NCBI RefSeq assembly: GCF_000242635.2
Contig: NC_017770.1
Coordinates: forward strand, 806,001 to 870,000
Reading direction: 5' to 3'
From: Solitalea canadensis DSM 3403
GTDB lineage: Bacteria > Bacteroidota > Bacteroidia > Sphingobacteriales > Sphingobacteriaceae
DNA length: 64,000 bases
Shown: positions 37,477 to 45,170 of the stretch, in pieces
Numbering within the stretch: the stretch's first letter is position 1
Layout of the letters: the number at the start of each line of letters is the position of its first letter
The notes under the pieces: model-generated
What the model was told of the DNA's origin: nothing
What the model saw: only the letters and a program-made list of their open reading frames with translations
The model's database searches: none
Position numbers and translations under genes: made by a program

Positions 37477-38568
37477 TTATTTTACCTCAACTTCAAACGA
37501 TTTCGGCCATCTTTTGCCGGTAACGATCATACGTTGAGTTTTGTTATTATAAGCAATACCATTTAAAACATTATCCGTATCACCTTTTTTTCCAACATGC
37601 TGTACAATATCATTTGCAGATAGGTAAGCCAAAACACGTCCATTATCCGGATCGATTTCTACAATGTGGTCGTTCATCCAAACGTTTGCATAAAGCTTCC
37701 CGTTGATAAATTGCAAGGCATTTAAACTATCAATCGGGCGTTTATCACTCCACACACTAATTACTTTCTTTATTTTATCAGGTTGCTCAGCACTTAAAAA
37801 ATAGATATTACTTGAGCCATCACTCATGATCAGCTCTTTACCATTATTGGTTAAGCCCCAACCTTCATTAATCCCATAAGGGTAGGTAAACGTATTTAAT
37901 TGCTTGAAACTTTCTTTGTCATAAACAAAACCAAGTTTAGATTCCCACGTAAGTTGGTAAATCTTATTATTCAGCACAGTAATTCCTTCGCCAAAGAATC
38001 GCTGATCAAGGTTTATTTTTTGAGCAACTTTTCCTGTGTTTAAATCATATTTCTGTAAAGAAGATTCGCCGTACATACCGGTGCCTTCGTAAATGCTTCC
38101 ATCAATAAATTCAAATCCTTGGGTAAAGTTCGCCGGATTATGAGCATATTCCTTAGTTATTTTTAACGTGTGAGTAGCAGGGGAAATATTAGACGTAATT
38201 GCAAAGTCAACCGCGTCAGAAAATTGCTCATTTCCATTATAATAAATAGTATAGGCAAAACGATGAAGTCCCAGTTTTAACTTATTGGTTAATACCTGCG
38301 TGTTAATGGATTTATCACCTTTTATAGCGGATTCAGCTGATTCATCAAAAACAGCAACAATCGAGTCGATTTTCTTGGGAGAATCTGTTTTGGTCAGGAA
38401 CTTAATATTAATTGTATCACCCCATTTAAATAAGTCATTCGACTGGATGGAAACATCCTTGATCAATGAATTCCTGATTTCATCCTGCGTTTCTTTTTTA
38501 CACGAGTAAAATGCAAAAGAAAGAATTAATAGGGCGATAAAGGATAGTGAATGTTTGTTGAATTGCAT
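37477..38568 (-). CDS. Glutaminyl-peptide cyclotransferase, bacterial/plant type, lipoprotein
   Basis: The 363-residue protein has a lipobox FYSCKK (Cys about 23), so it is an envelope lipoprotein. An N-terminal Ig-like region (about 30-130) precedes a five-bladed propeller of the Glu_cyclase_2 family with YAHNPANFTQGFEF, GMYGESSLQKYDL, FGEGITVLNNKIYQLTW and LNGIAYN. These enzymes convert N-terminal glutamine to pyroglutamate. Codirectional with pyrC upstream but behind its terminator. Confidence 0.88.
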   Translation of the reverse strand: MQFNKHSLSFIALLILSFAFYSCKKETQDEIRNSLIKDVSIQSNDLFKWGDTINIKFLTKTDSPKKIDSIVAVFDESAESAIKGDKSINTQVLTNKLKLGLHRFAYTIYYNGNEQFSDAVDFAITSNISPATHTLKITKEYAHNPANFTQGFEFIDGSIYEGTGMYGESSLQKYDLNTGKVAQKINLDQRFFGEGITVLNNKIYQLTWESKLGFVYDKESFKQLNTFTYPYGINEGWGLTNNGKELIMSDGSSNIYFLSAEQPDKIKKVISVWSDKRPIDSLNALQFINGKLYANVWMNDHIVEIDPDNGRVLAYLSANDIVQHVGKKGDTDNVLNGIAYNNKTQRMIVTGKRWPKSFEVEVK

Positions 38569-38586
38569 TTAATAAGGGATATAAGA

Positions 38587-38615
38587 GCCTTCCTGCTAAT
38601 TACTAACAGGAAGGC
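38587..38615 (-). terminator. Hairpin downstream of pyrC
   Basis: A 9-bp stem GCCTTCCTG/CAGGAAGGC with an 11-nt loop, lying just after the pyrC stop. There is no strong T run, so termination is less certain. Confidence 0.6.
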
Positions 38616-38622
38616 GAATTAA

Positions 38623-39963
38623 CTAATTTCTATCGAATAATAATCGTTGACCTTTGTTGGTATGATTCAGTCTGCCGTTTTCATAAGCCAAGTTTCCGCT
38701 AACGATGGTATGAGTTACTTTTGCACTAAATTCCTGACCTTCAAAAGGAGACCAACCGCATTTGTACAAAATATTGTCTTTGGTAACCGACCATGGGTTG
38801 TTCAAATCTACTAACACTAAATCAGCCCAATAACCTTCTCTGATAAAACCGCGTTTTTCTATATTGAAACAAATAGCCACATTATGTGCCATTTTTTCAG
38901 CTATTTTTTCTAACGATATTTTTCCTTGGTTATGGAATTCAAGCATAGCCGTTAATGCATGTTGAACCAATGGTCCGCCAGACGGTGCTTTTAAATAAGA
39001 TTGTTCTTTTTCCTCTATTGTGTGAGGCGCATGATCTGTGGCAATCACATCAATATGATCATTTAAAACAGCCTCAAAAATTTGCGCACGATCAGCTGCC
39101 GTTTTTACAGCGGGGTTCCATTTAATGTAATTACCTTTTGTTTTATAATCCTGATCACTGAACCAAAGATGGTGAACACAGGCTTCGGCAGTTATTTTTT
39201 TATCCTTTAACGGAGTTTTATTGTCAAATAATTGGGTTTCAATACCTGTTGAAATATGTAAAATATGTAATCGGGTGTTGAATTTCTGTGCAAGATCAAT
39301 TGCCTTACTGGATGAAATATAACAGGCCTCTGCACTTCTAATCAGTGGATGCATTTCAATGGTAATACGCTCTTCTGTAAATTCTTGTTTAAATCGTTCG
39401 AGATTATTACGGATAGTTGCTTCATCCTCACAATGGGTAGCAATTAACATCGGAACTTGAGAGAAAATACCTTCCAATGTCTTTTCGTTGTCAACAAGCA
39501 TATTTCCTGTTGATGAACCCATGAAGACTTTTATACCACAAACATTTTTGTTATTCGTTTTAAGTACCTCCTCCATGTTATCATTTCCTGCTCCCATAAA
39601 AAAGGAGTAATTGGCCAATGACGAATGTGATGCGATCTGATATTTTTCTGCTAATAATTCCTGCGTAAGTGTATTAGGAACTGTATTTGGCATTTCCATA
39701 TAAGAGGTAATACCGCCCGCTACAGCCGCTGCTGATTCAGACGCAATATTTGCTTTATGAGTTAACCCGGGCTCACGGAAATGTACCTGATCATCAATAC
39801 AACCAGGAAGTAAATATTTCCCTGCTGCATTTATTTCAATAGTGGCCGTTTCATTTATTGATGAATCGATCTTTTCAATAAAACCGTTTTTAACTAAAAC
39901 ATCAGCCGTAAATTGTTTGCCTTCATTTACAACAGTCGCATTCTTTATAAGGATAGAACTCAT
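38623..39963 (-). CDS. pyrC: Dihydroorotase, type I
   Basis: The 446-residue cytosolic enzyme cyclises carbamoyl aspartate in pyrimidine synthesis. The metal-binding HFREPG is near residue 62, the MEMPNT motif follows, and the metal-binding IATDHAPHT is near residue 310. It is the type I form (about 430-450 residues), not the shorter E. coli type. A TACCTTTG -7 box lies only 4 nt before ATG, implying a leaderless mRNA. Divergent from the DEAD-box gene. Confidence 0.95.
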   Translation of the reverse strand: MSSILIKNATVVNEGKQFTADVLVKNGFIEKIDSSINETATIEINAAGKYLLPGCIDDQVHFREPGLTHKANIASESAAAVAGGITSYMEMPNTVPNTLTQELLAEKYQIASHSSLANYSFFMGAGNDNMEEVLKTNNKNVCGIKVFMGSSTGNMLVDNEKTLEGIFSQVPMLIATHCEDEATIRNNLERFKQEFTEERITIEMHPLIRSAEACYISSSKAIDLAQKFNTRLHILHISTGIETQLFDNKTPLKDKKITAEACVHHLWFSDQDYKTKGNYIKWNPAVKTAADRAQIFEAVLNDHIDVIATDHAPHTIEEKEQSYLKAPSGGPLVQHALTAMLEFHNQGKISLEKIAEKMAHNVAICFNIEKRGFIREGYWADLVLVDLNNPWSVTKDNILYKCGWSPFEGQEFSAKVTHTIVSGNLAYENGRLNHTNKGQRLLFDRN

Positions 39964-39967
39964 GGCG

Positions 39968-39975
39968 CAAAGGTA
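39968..39975 (-). promoter_or_regulatory. -7 box of pyrC, 4 nt before ATG
   Basis: The minus strand reads TACCTTTG-CGCC-ATG. With transcription starting a few bases after the box, the mRNA would begin at or next to the start codon. Confidence 0.65.
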
Positions 39976-39976
39976 A

Positions 39977-40075
39977 AAAGATTTGAGATAAGAGAAGTGA
40001 GAAATGAGATGTGGATTTGAGACCCAATTACTTCTGTGTTGTGTAGTATCTCGTGTTCCAAATCTGAAATCTAAC
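39977..40075. repeat. Degenerate word array GATTTGAGAT in the pyrC / DEAD-box gap
   Basis: GATTTGAGATAAGAGAAGTG, GAGATGTGGATTTGAGAC on the left and ATCTCGTG, CCAAATCTGAAATCT on the right: the same word family and opposed-arm layout as at 29399-29490. It lies between two divergent leaderless promoters. Confidence 0.55.
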
Positions 40076-40095
40076 AGCTAACAAAAAATAAATGC

Positions 40096-40103
40096 TAATT
40101 TTG
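40096..40103 (+). promoter_or_regulatory. -7 box of the DEAD-box gene, 4 nt before ATG
   Basis: TAATTTTG-CGGC-ATG: a perfect -7 box 4 nt from the start codon, so a leaderless mRNA is expected. No -33 TTG at the usual distance. Confidence 0.65.
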
Positions 40104-40107
40104 CGGC

Positions 40108-41466
40108 ATGTCCAAAACTTTCGAGGATTTTCAGTTTAACCGCCAGATTTTGAATGCAATTGAAGAATCGGGTTATACTACTCCAACATTAATACAACAA
40201 AAAGCGATCACACCCATTTTGTCAGGAAATGACTTGATGGGGATTGCGCAAACGGGAACTGGTAAAACAGCTGCCTATGTATTGCCAATGGTGATGAAGC
40301 TAAAGTATGCACAGGGAAACGATCCTCGTGCATTGATTTTAGTTCCAACGCGTGAGCTTGCTTTGCAAGTGCTTGAAGCAACTCAAATTTTAGCAAAATA
40401 TACTGATTTACGTATCACTGCAATTTTCGGTGGACTTGGTCCAAAAACGCAAATTGAAACGATAAAGAATGGTGTGGATGTGCTAATTGCTACTCCGGGT
40501 CGTTTTATGGAGATTTATCTGAAAGGTGATCTTGTGGTAAAACACCTGAATTATTTCGTAATTGATGAGGCCGATAAAATGATGGATATGGGGTTTATTC
40601 CTCAAATTCATAAAATATTGGAGGTAATTCCACGTAAACGTCAGAATTTGTTGTTTTCGGCAACCATGTCGCAACGAGTGGAAAATTTAGCGGGTGATTT
40701 CTTAAAGTTTCCTACCAAAGTAGAAGTAACGCAACAGGCAACTCCGGCAGAAACGGTGACCCAAGTGCTGTACTACGTTCCAAATATTAAAACCAAGGTT
40801 AACCTGATGATGCATTTATTGCAGAATCAGGAAGAGGTAAGTAAGCTGATCGTATTTTGTAAAACAAAAACAACAGCAGACAGTATTTCAAAATATCTTG
40901 TACGACAATATGGAGAAGAACAGGTAAGAGTAATACATGCTAATAAAGGGCAAAATTCTCGCATCAATGCCATTAATCAGTTCAAGAATGATGATATCCG
41001 GATTTTAGTTGCAACTGATGTGGCTGCACGTGGTTTGGATGTATCGGATGTGAGTCATGTTATCAATTTTGATGTTCCGCTAATTTATGAAGATTATGTT
41101 CATCGAATAGGGCGGACCGGGCGTGCTAACAAAACAGGAGATGCGATCACTTTTTGTACGGATGCGGAGAAGATGCACATCGAAAAAATTCAAAAACTGA
41201 TCCGTCAGCAGATTCCTGTTGCCGACATCCCTTCAGGTATTAAGGTGGCGGAAACTCCTTACGACGAACGTCAAACGATGGCGCGAGAAATAGACGAACA
41301 AAAACGTAAGGCAGATCCAACCTTTAAGGGTGCCTTTCACGAAAAGAAAAACCCGTTTGCGAAGAAAGCAGAAAAAACAAAAAAGGAACAAAAACGTTCC
41401 TATACCGATCCTAAAAGTAAAGAAGCTCGTTTTGGGCCAAAGAAAAAAGGGAAGGGTAAGCGATAA
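40108..41466 (+). CDS. DEAD-box ATP-dependent RNA helicase
   Basis: The 452-residue protein has all helicase motifs: Q-motif region at TFEDFQF, AQTGTGKTAAY (I), PTRELA (Ia), TPGR (Ib), DEAD in VIDEADKMMDMGF (II), SAT (III), HANKGQ, ATDVAARGLDV (V) and HRIGRTGR (VI). It ends in a basic, low-complexity tail (about 390-452) rich in Lys/Glu/Pro. It remodels RNA, probably in ribosome assembly or mRNA decay; the tail resembles RhlE-type Bacteroidota enzymes. The gene 62 nt downstream is gldC. Confidence 0.95.
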   Translation: MSKTFEDFQFNRQILNAIEESGYTTPTLIQQKAITPILSGNDLMGIAQTGTGKTAAYVLPMVMKLKYAQGNDPRALILVPTRELALQVLEATQILAKYTDLRITAIFGGLGPKTQIETIKNGVDVLIATPGRFMEIYLKGDLVVKHLNYFVIDEADKMMDMGFIPQIHKILEVIPRKRQNLLFSATMSQRVENLAGDFLKFPTKVEVTQQATPAETVTQVLYYVPNIKTKVNLMMHLLQNQEEVSKLIVFCKTKTTADSISKYLVRQYGEEQVRVIHANKGQNSRINAINQFKNDDIRILVATDVAARGLDVSDVSHVINFDVPLIYEDYVHRIGRTGRANKTGDAITFCTDAEKMHIEKIQKLIRQQIPVADIPSGIKVAETPYDERQTMAREIDEQKRKADPTFKGAFHEKKNPFAKKAEKTKKEQKRSYTDPKSKEARFGPKKKGKGKR

Positions 41467-41475
41467 TAATTGCAC

Positions 41476-41515
41476 ATAATCAGTGTAATCAAACAATAAA
41501 ATAATCGGTGTAATC
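41476..41515 (+). repeat. Two 15-bp direct repeats between the helicase and gldC
   Basis: ATAATCAGTGTAATC at 41476-41490 and ATAATCGGTGTAATC at 41501-41515 differ at one base and are spaced 25 bp apart. They fill most of the 62-bp gap. Another degenerate-word spacer with a different word. Confidence 0.6.
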
Positions 41516-41528
41516 CAAAAAATAAATA

Positions 41529-41864
41529 ATGAAAAAAGCAGAAATTAAGTTAGCCATCGAATTAGATGATCAAAATATTCCGGAAACGATAACGTGGGAA
41601 TCAACTGATAATGAAAAGAAAGAAGCGGTTCCGGCAAAAGCGTTTATGTTGGCTATCTGGGATCACAATTATCAAAATACATTAAAAATTGATTTGTGGA
41701 CTAAAGAAATGCCTGTTGATGAAATGAAACGTTTCTTCTATGAAACATTAATGACCATGGGAGATACTTTTCAGCGTGCTACAGGTGAAACTGCTATTGT
41801 AGAAGATCTTCGTGATTATTGTGCTCACTTTGCTGAGAAAATGGAAGTGACTAAACAGTCATAA
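41529..41864 (+). CDS. gldC: Gliding motility protein GldC
   Basis: The 111-residue soluble protein matches GldC over its whole length (MKKAEIKLAIELDDQNIPE, VPAKAFMLAIWD, ALRIDLWTKEMPVDEMK-type segment). GldC is one of the proteins associated with gliding in Flavobacterium, where it is accessory (not essential); it is also conserved in non-gliding relatives. It lies alone here, behind the DEAD-box gene, without other gld genes. Confidence 0.92.
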   Translation: MKKAEIKLAIELDDQNIPETITWESTDNEKKEAVPAKAFMLAIWDHNYQNTLKIDLWTKEMPVDEMKRFFYETLMTMGDTFQRATGETAIVEDLRDYCAHFAEKMEVTKQS

Positions 41865-41882
41865 TTGTAAAAATATTAGTGC

Positions 41883-41923
41883 AAGAAAGGCGTAATTCTT
41901 TGATAAGACATTACGCCTTTCTT
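41883..41923 (+). terminator. Terminator of gldC
   Basis: A 14-bp stem AAGAAAGGCGTAAT/ATTACGCCTTTCTT with a 13-nt loop, followed by a T-rich stretch. Confidence 0.85.
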
Positions 41924-42004
41924 ATTTATCATTGCTGAACCGATTTAAATAGTGTTTAAATAAATATTCTACCGTTAAACAAATTTGCCTAAATAGTTGT
42001 TTAA

Positions 42005-42034
42005 TTGCTTTTTCTTTAACTTCATTTATCTTTG
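42005..42034 (+). promoter_or_regulatory. Promoter of the 42.1-kb lipoprotein gene
   Basis: TTG at 42005-42007, a 19-nt spacer, and TATCTTTG at 42027-42034: a complete Bacteroidota promoter. The predicted leader is about 100 nt. Confidence 0.7.
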
Positions 42035-42140
42035 CAACCAATTAGGCAATTAAAACATCTATAGCCTTAAACAAGTAATGCATTATTAATTACAGTTTAA
42101 GCAACAAACCAATTTCGTCTATCAATTACTAATTACATAA

Positions 42141-43358
42141 ATGAAAAAACAATTATTTGTATTAACTGCCGCTGCAATTGTAGCATTATCGGCATGTAAA
42201 AAAAGCAATAACGGCAGTAATGAAACTCCTGACGACTTCTCTCTTCCTTATTCAAACCTACCTGTTGAAGAGCAAAAGAAAGGCCTTGAGAAATCTGGAA
42301 TTAACTTTATTGATCAAATTACTGAACTTCCAAGTGTTGAGGCGGTTGATGTTATCGAGCATTTAGCAAGTTTAAATAGTCCAACAATTGGTGAAAACTC
42401 ATTAACTAAATTGGTTAGCGCGGTGTTGGCTGCTAAACAAAAGCAATATGATAAAGTAATGGAAGAAACAGGTGGAGTACCCGTTGATCCGGCTGAAACT
42501 ACTGCTTTATCTGAACTTTTCGGTGTTTATAACTGGAACGCTCAGACAGCTGACTGGGATAAAGTTGCTGCAACAGACCGATTGGAGTTAAATTTTCCAG
42601 CATCTCCAAATGCAACTGGTAACAATGCGAAGTTTGTAATGACTTACAAATCTTCAGGTATTTATTTTGTGGATGGAAGCGATAAAACTGAATTGCCATC
42701 GGAAGTTAATGGTAAATTAACGGTTGGTACCAAAGAATTATTGACTTATAAATCAACTGCAGCTTATAAAGCTGATGCAACTCCAACTGCAACCAGCTCA
42801 ACATTAACACTTGGTGCTTATGTTGTTTCTGTTTCAGCAAGCAATAATGGTGCAGTAGCTGCAAGCGATTTCAGTATTAAGAAAAATGATAAAGTATTGA
42901 TCGCAAGTTCCTCTAAAGTTGATGGAAATACCGGTTCAATTAGTGGTAATGAATCAGCCGATGAAATCGTAAATAATGCTAATACTTCGTTCCAGGTAAT
43001 GAACTTAAAAATTGCAGGTAAAGTGGATGTAAAAGCACTTTCTAAAGTTGAGAACAATACACAAAATGAGGCAGCTGCTAAAAAGTATGCTGAGGCAGTA
43101 AATGCGAACAGTGCATTAGTAGCTATTAATACGGATGATAATACTGTTTTTGCTAAAGTTAAATGCTATGCTAAACAAGGTGTTGAGATTTCTTATGAAT
43201 GGGATGGTACAAACTGGTATGCTAAAGAAACTAAAGTTTGGAAACCTGCATTTAAATTACAATTCAAAGATGGCTCTTTAATGGAAGTTGGAACCTACTT
43301 CGAAACCGGTTTCGATAACTTTATTGATAAAGTGAATGAATTTGTAGAGAAATTCTAA
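42141..43358 (+). CDS. Lipoprotein of unknown function
   Basis: The 405-residue protein has a lipobox ALSAC (Cys about 19) followed by KKSNNGSNET, a typical acidic/Asn-rich lipoprotein linker. The mature part has many Thr/Ser/Asn-rich strands (TATSSTLTLGAYVVSVSASN) suggesting an extracellular beta fold; no family recognised. It is preceded by a complete promoter with a leader of about 100 nt and followed by a perfect terminator, so it is a strongly insulated single gene. Confidence 0.75.
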   Translation: MKKQLFVLTAAAIVALSACKKSNNGSNETPDDFSLPYSNLPVEEQKKGLEKSGINFIDQITELPSVEAVDVIEHLASLNSPTIGENSLTKLVSAVLAAKQKQYDKVMEETGGVPVDPAETTALSELFGVYNWNAQTADWDKVAATDRLELNFPASPNATGNNAKFVMTYKSSGIYFVDGSDKTELPSEVNGKLTVGTKELLTYKSTAAYKADATPTATSSTLTLGAYVVSVSASNNGAVAASDFSIKKNDKVLIASSSKVDGNTGSISGNESADEIVNNANTSFQVMNLKIAGKVDVKALSKVENNTQNEAAAKKYAEAVNANSALVAINTDDNTVFAKVKCYAKQGVEISYEWDGTNWYAKETKVWKPAFKLQFKDGSLMEVGTYFETGFDNFIDKVNEFVEKF

Positions 43359-43375
43359 TCATTGATAAAAACTAT

Positions 43376-43411
43376 AAAAAGGCCTGTTTGAATGCTCAAA
43401 CAGGCCTTTTT
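43376..43411. terminator. Bidirectional terminator, lipoprotein gene / pepE
   Basis: A 16-bp perfect stem AAAAAGGCCTGTTTGA/TCAAACAGGCCTTTTT with loop ATGC between two convergent genes. Confidence 0.92.
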
Positions 43412-43509
43412 ATAGTATATGACGAGGTAAGTTGCTCCAGAGGAGCATATACTAAAAGTATTTACTCATATTTGCTTCAACTATCTGTATTGTATCACTC
43501 CGATATCGA

Positions 43510-44223
43510 TTATTTCAATAAAAAAGTGAAATCATCAGCCTTGTCAAGCTCCTTAATTTCTTCATTCTTTTTGAAGAGGCGAACTGATTTTTGACCTTCT
43601 AAACGAATGGTATTATTCTCTATATAAAACATACAACCTTCCCTTAACCCTGCAACATATTTATCAGGATTAGCGGTTACATATTCAAGTATTCGTTGCT
43701 CCCTGGTTTCTCCTGCATGATTATCAGGGTGACTATCTAAATAATGAGGGTTGATTTGAAAAGGGATCAGGTTTAAGGCATTAAATGACTGCGGTTGAAC
43801 AATAGGCATGTCATTAGTAGTGCAGATTGTCGGACAGGTAACATTTGTTCCTGCACTCCAACCTATATAAGGGGTACCTGATTTAACTTTTTGTCTGATG
43901 GCCTCTATCAAGCCCAGCTCTTGCATGTTTTTTAATAAATGAAAGGTATTTCCTCCTCCAATTACGATTGCTGAGGCGACTTCTACAGCTTGCACCGGAT
44001 CAGGGCTTGTATGAACCGATGTTACCTTAACGTTAAACTCCGAAAATCGTTCCTGCACTTTACGTTGATACTCCTCATATGAAAACGTTACTGCAGCAAA
44101 CGGGATGAAAAGCACCTCGTTTACGCTATGCTTTTTTAGAAAATCAGCAATAAAGCTTTTTGGATATTCCAGGTATTTTTCTCCTGCATTAGTAGAATTG
44201 CTGAGTAAAAGAAGATTAAGCAT
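43510..44223 (-). CDS. pepE: Peptidase E (alpha-aspartyl dipeptidase)
   Basis: The 237-residue family S51 serine peptidase hydrolyses Asp-X dipeptides. The nucleophile is in GTPYIGWSAGTNV; NPHYLDSHPDNHAGETR is the conserved His/Asp region. Cytosolic. The length is normal (about 230). Confidence 0.93.
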   Translation of the reverse strand: MLNLLLLSNSTNAGEKYLEYPKSFIADFLKKHSVNEVLFIPFAAVTFSYEEYQRKVQERFSEFNVKVTSVHTSPDPVQAVEVASAIVIGGGNTFHLLKNMQELGLIEAIRQKVKSGTPYIGWSAGTNVTCPTICTTNDMPIVQPQSFNALNLIPFQINPHYLDSHPDNHAGETREQRILEYVTANPDKYVAGLREGCMFYIENNTIRLEGQKSVRLFKKNEEIKELDKADDFTFLLK

Positions 44224-44293
44224 GATAAAAATAATAAGGTTTTGGTACCGCGAACTTACGGAGTAGAATTTTAAATTGAAGCTTAATTTACTA

Positions 44294-45166
44294 CTACTTA
44301 TTTAGTGGTTTTGCAATTAGTTGATAAACAGAACTTCCATAACCGCACCAGATGCCCAATGCAGGTCCCTCAATATTAGTAGGGATATCAGCAACCGAAC
44401 CTGCAAATGGGTTTCCCTTGTTTAGTTGTTGTTCATGGTATTTATTCCAAAACAAATAACCTTTTTCCGGGAGGGTGCTAAGCTTTACAAAAACGGTGTC
44501 GCCAATTGGGTAAAATACCTGTGTTTTATTTTGAAGGTAGGAGTCGGGTCCCCTGTTTATTTGTATTCTGGTGCTTTTTCCATTAAAATAATGGTCGTCC
44601 ATAGCTGAACGTAAGGTTGGAATAAATTTCTTATTGGTACTTTTTATTAGCGTTGAAATTCGATAATAGTTCTTTTCTGCAGCGTTATCCGTAAATTTAA
44701 CATTGAGTTGTGCAACCGTATCAATGTTAGGAACAGCTTCAAACCACACGTCATCAAATTCAACCGGAGCAGGAATGGTTGTTTCAGACTTTAGCGTAAT
44801 TCCTGCATACTCAACGGTTAATGTGTATCGTTTCCCGATTTCACCCTTTAATTCATTGCCTTGGTAAATAAAGGGAGGGAAATAATTATTGTTGATTTTT
44901 CCGGTGAGTACTTCTGTTTTTTCTCCGTCGCTAACCGTAACTTTTGCCCATCTGATCATGAGTTCCTTTAAAGTAGCTGAATCGAGGGTAGAGAAGAACG
45001 GAGCATTATGTGTTAATAGCACCACCGGGTAATCATCGTTTTCTATCCATCCTTCAACAACAAATTTCGGACTATAATTGGGGGTGTCGTCATACAAATT
45101 ACTGGCACATCCGCAGATAAAACAGCTGAATAATAAAAAGTATACTAGAATTGCAGAACGTTTCAT
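44294..45166 (-). CDS. DUF4249 lipoprotein
   Basis: The 290-residue protein has a lipobox FICGC (Cys about 20) and the conserved DUF4249 start SPKFVVEGWIENDDYPVVLLT. Such lipoproteins are coded next to TonB-dependent receptors in Bacteroidota and are thought to be surface or periplasmic partners of unknown function. The TBDR upstream ends 4 nt before its start, so they are co-transcribed. Confidence 0.85.
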   Translation of the reverse strand: MKRSAILVYFLLFSCFICGCASNLYDDTPNYSPKFVVEGWIENDDYPVVLLTHNAPFFSTLDSATLKELMIRWAKVTVSDGEKTEVLTGKINNNYFPPFIYQGNELKGEIGKRYTLTVEYAGITLKSETTIPAPVEFDDVWFEAVPNIDTVAQLNVKFTDNAAEKNYYRISTLIKSTNKKFIPTLRSAMDDHYFNGKSTRIQINRGPDSYLQNKTQVFYPIGDTVFVKLSTLPEKGYLFWNKYHEQQLNKGNPFAGSVADIPTNIEGPALGIWCGYGSSVYQLIAKPLNK

Positions 45167-45170
45167 GGTA

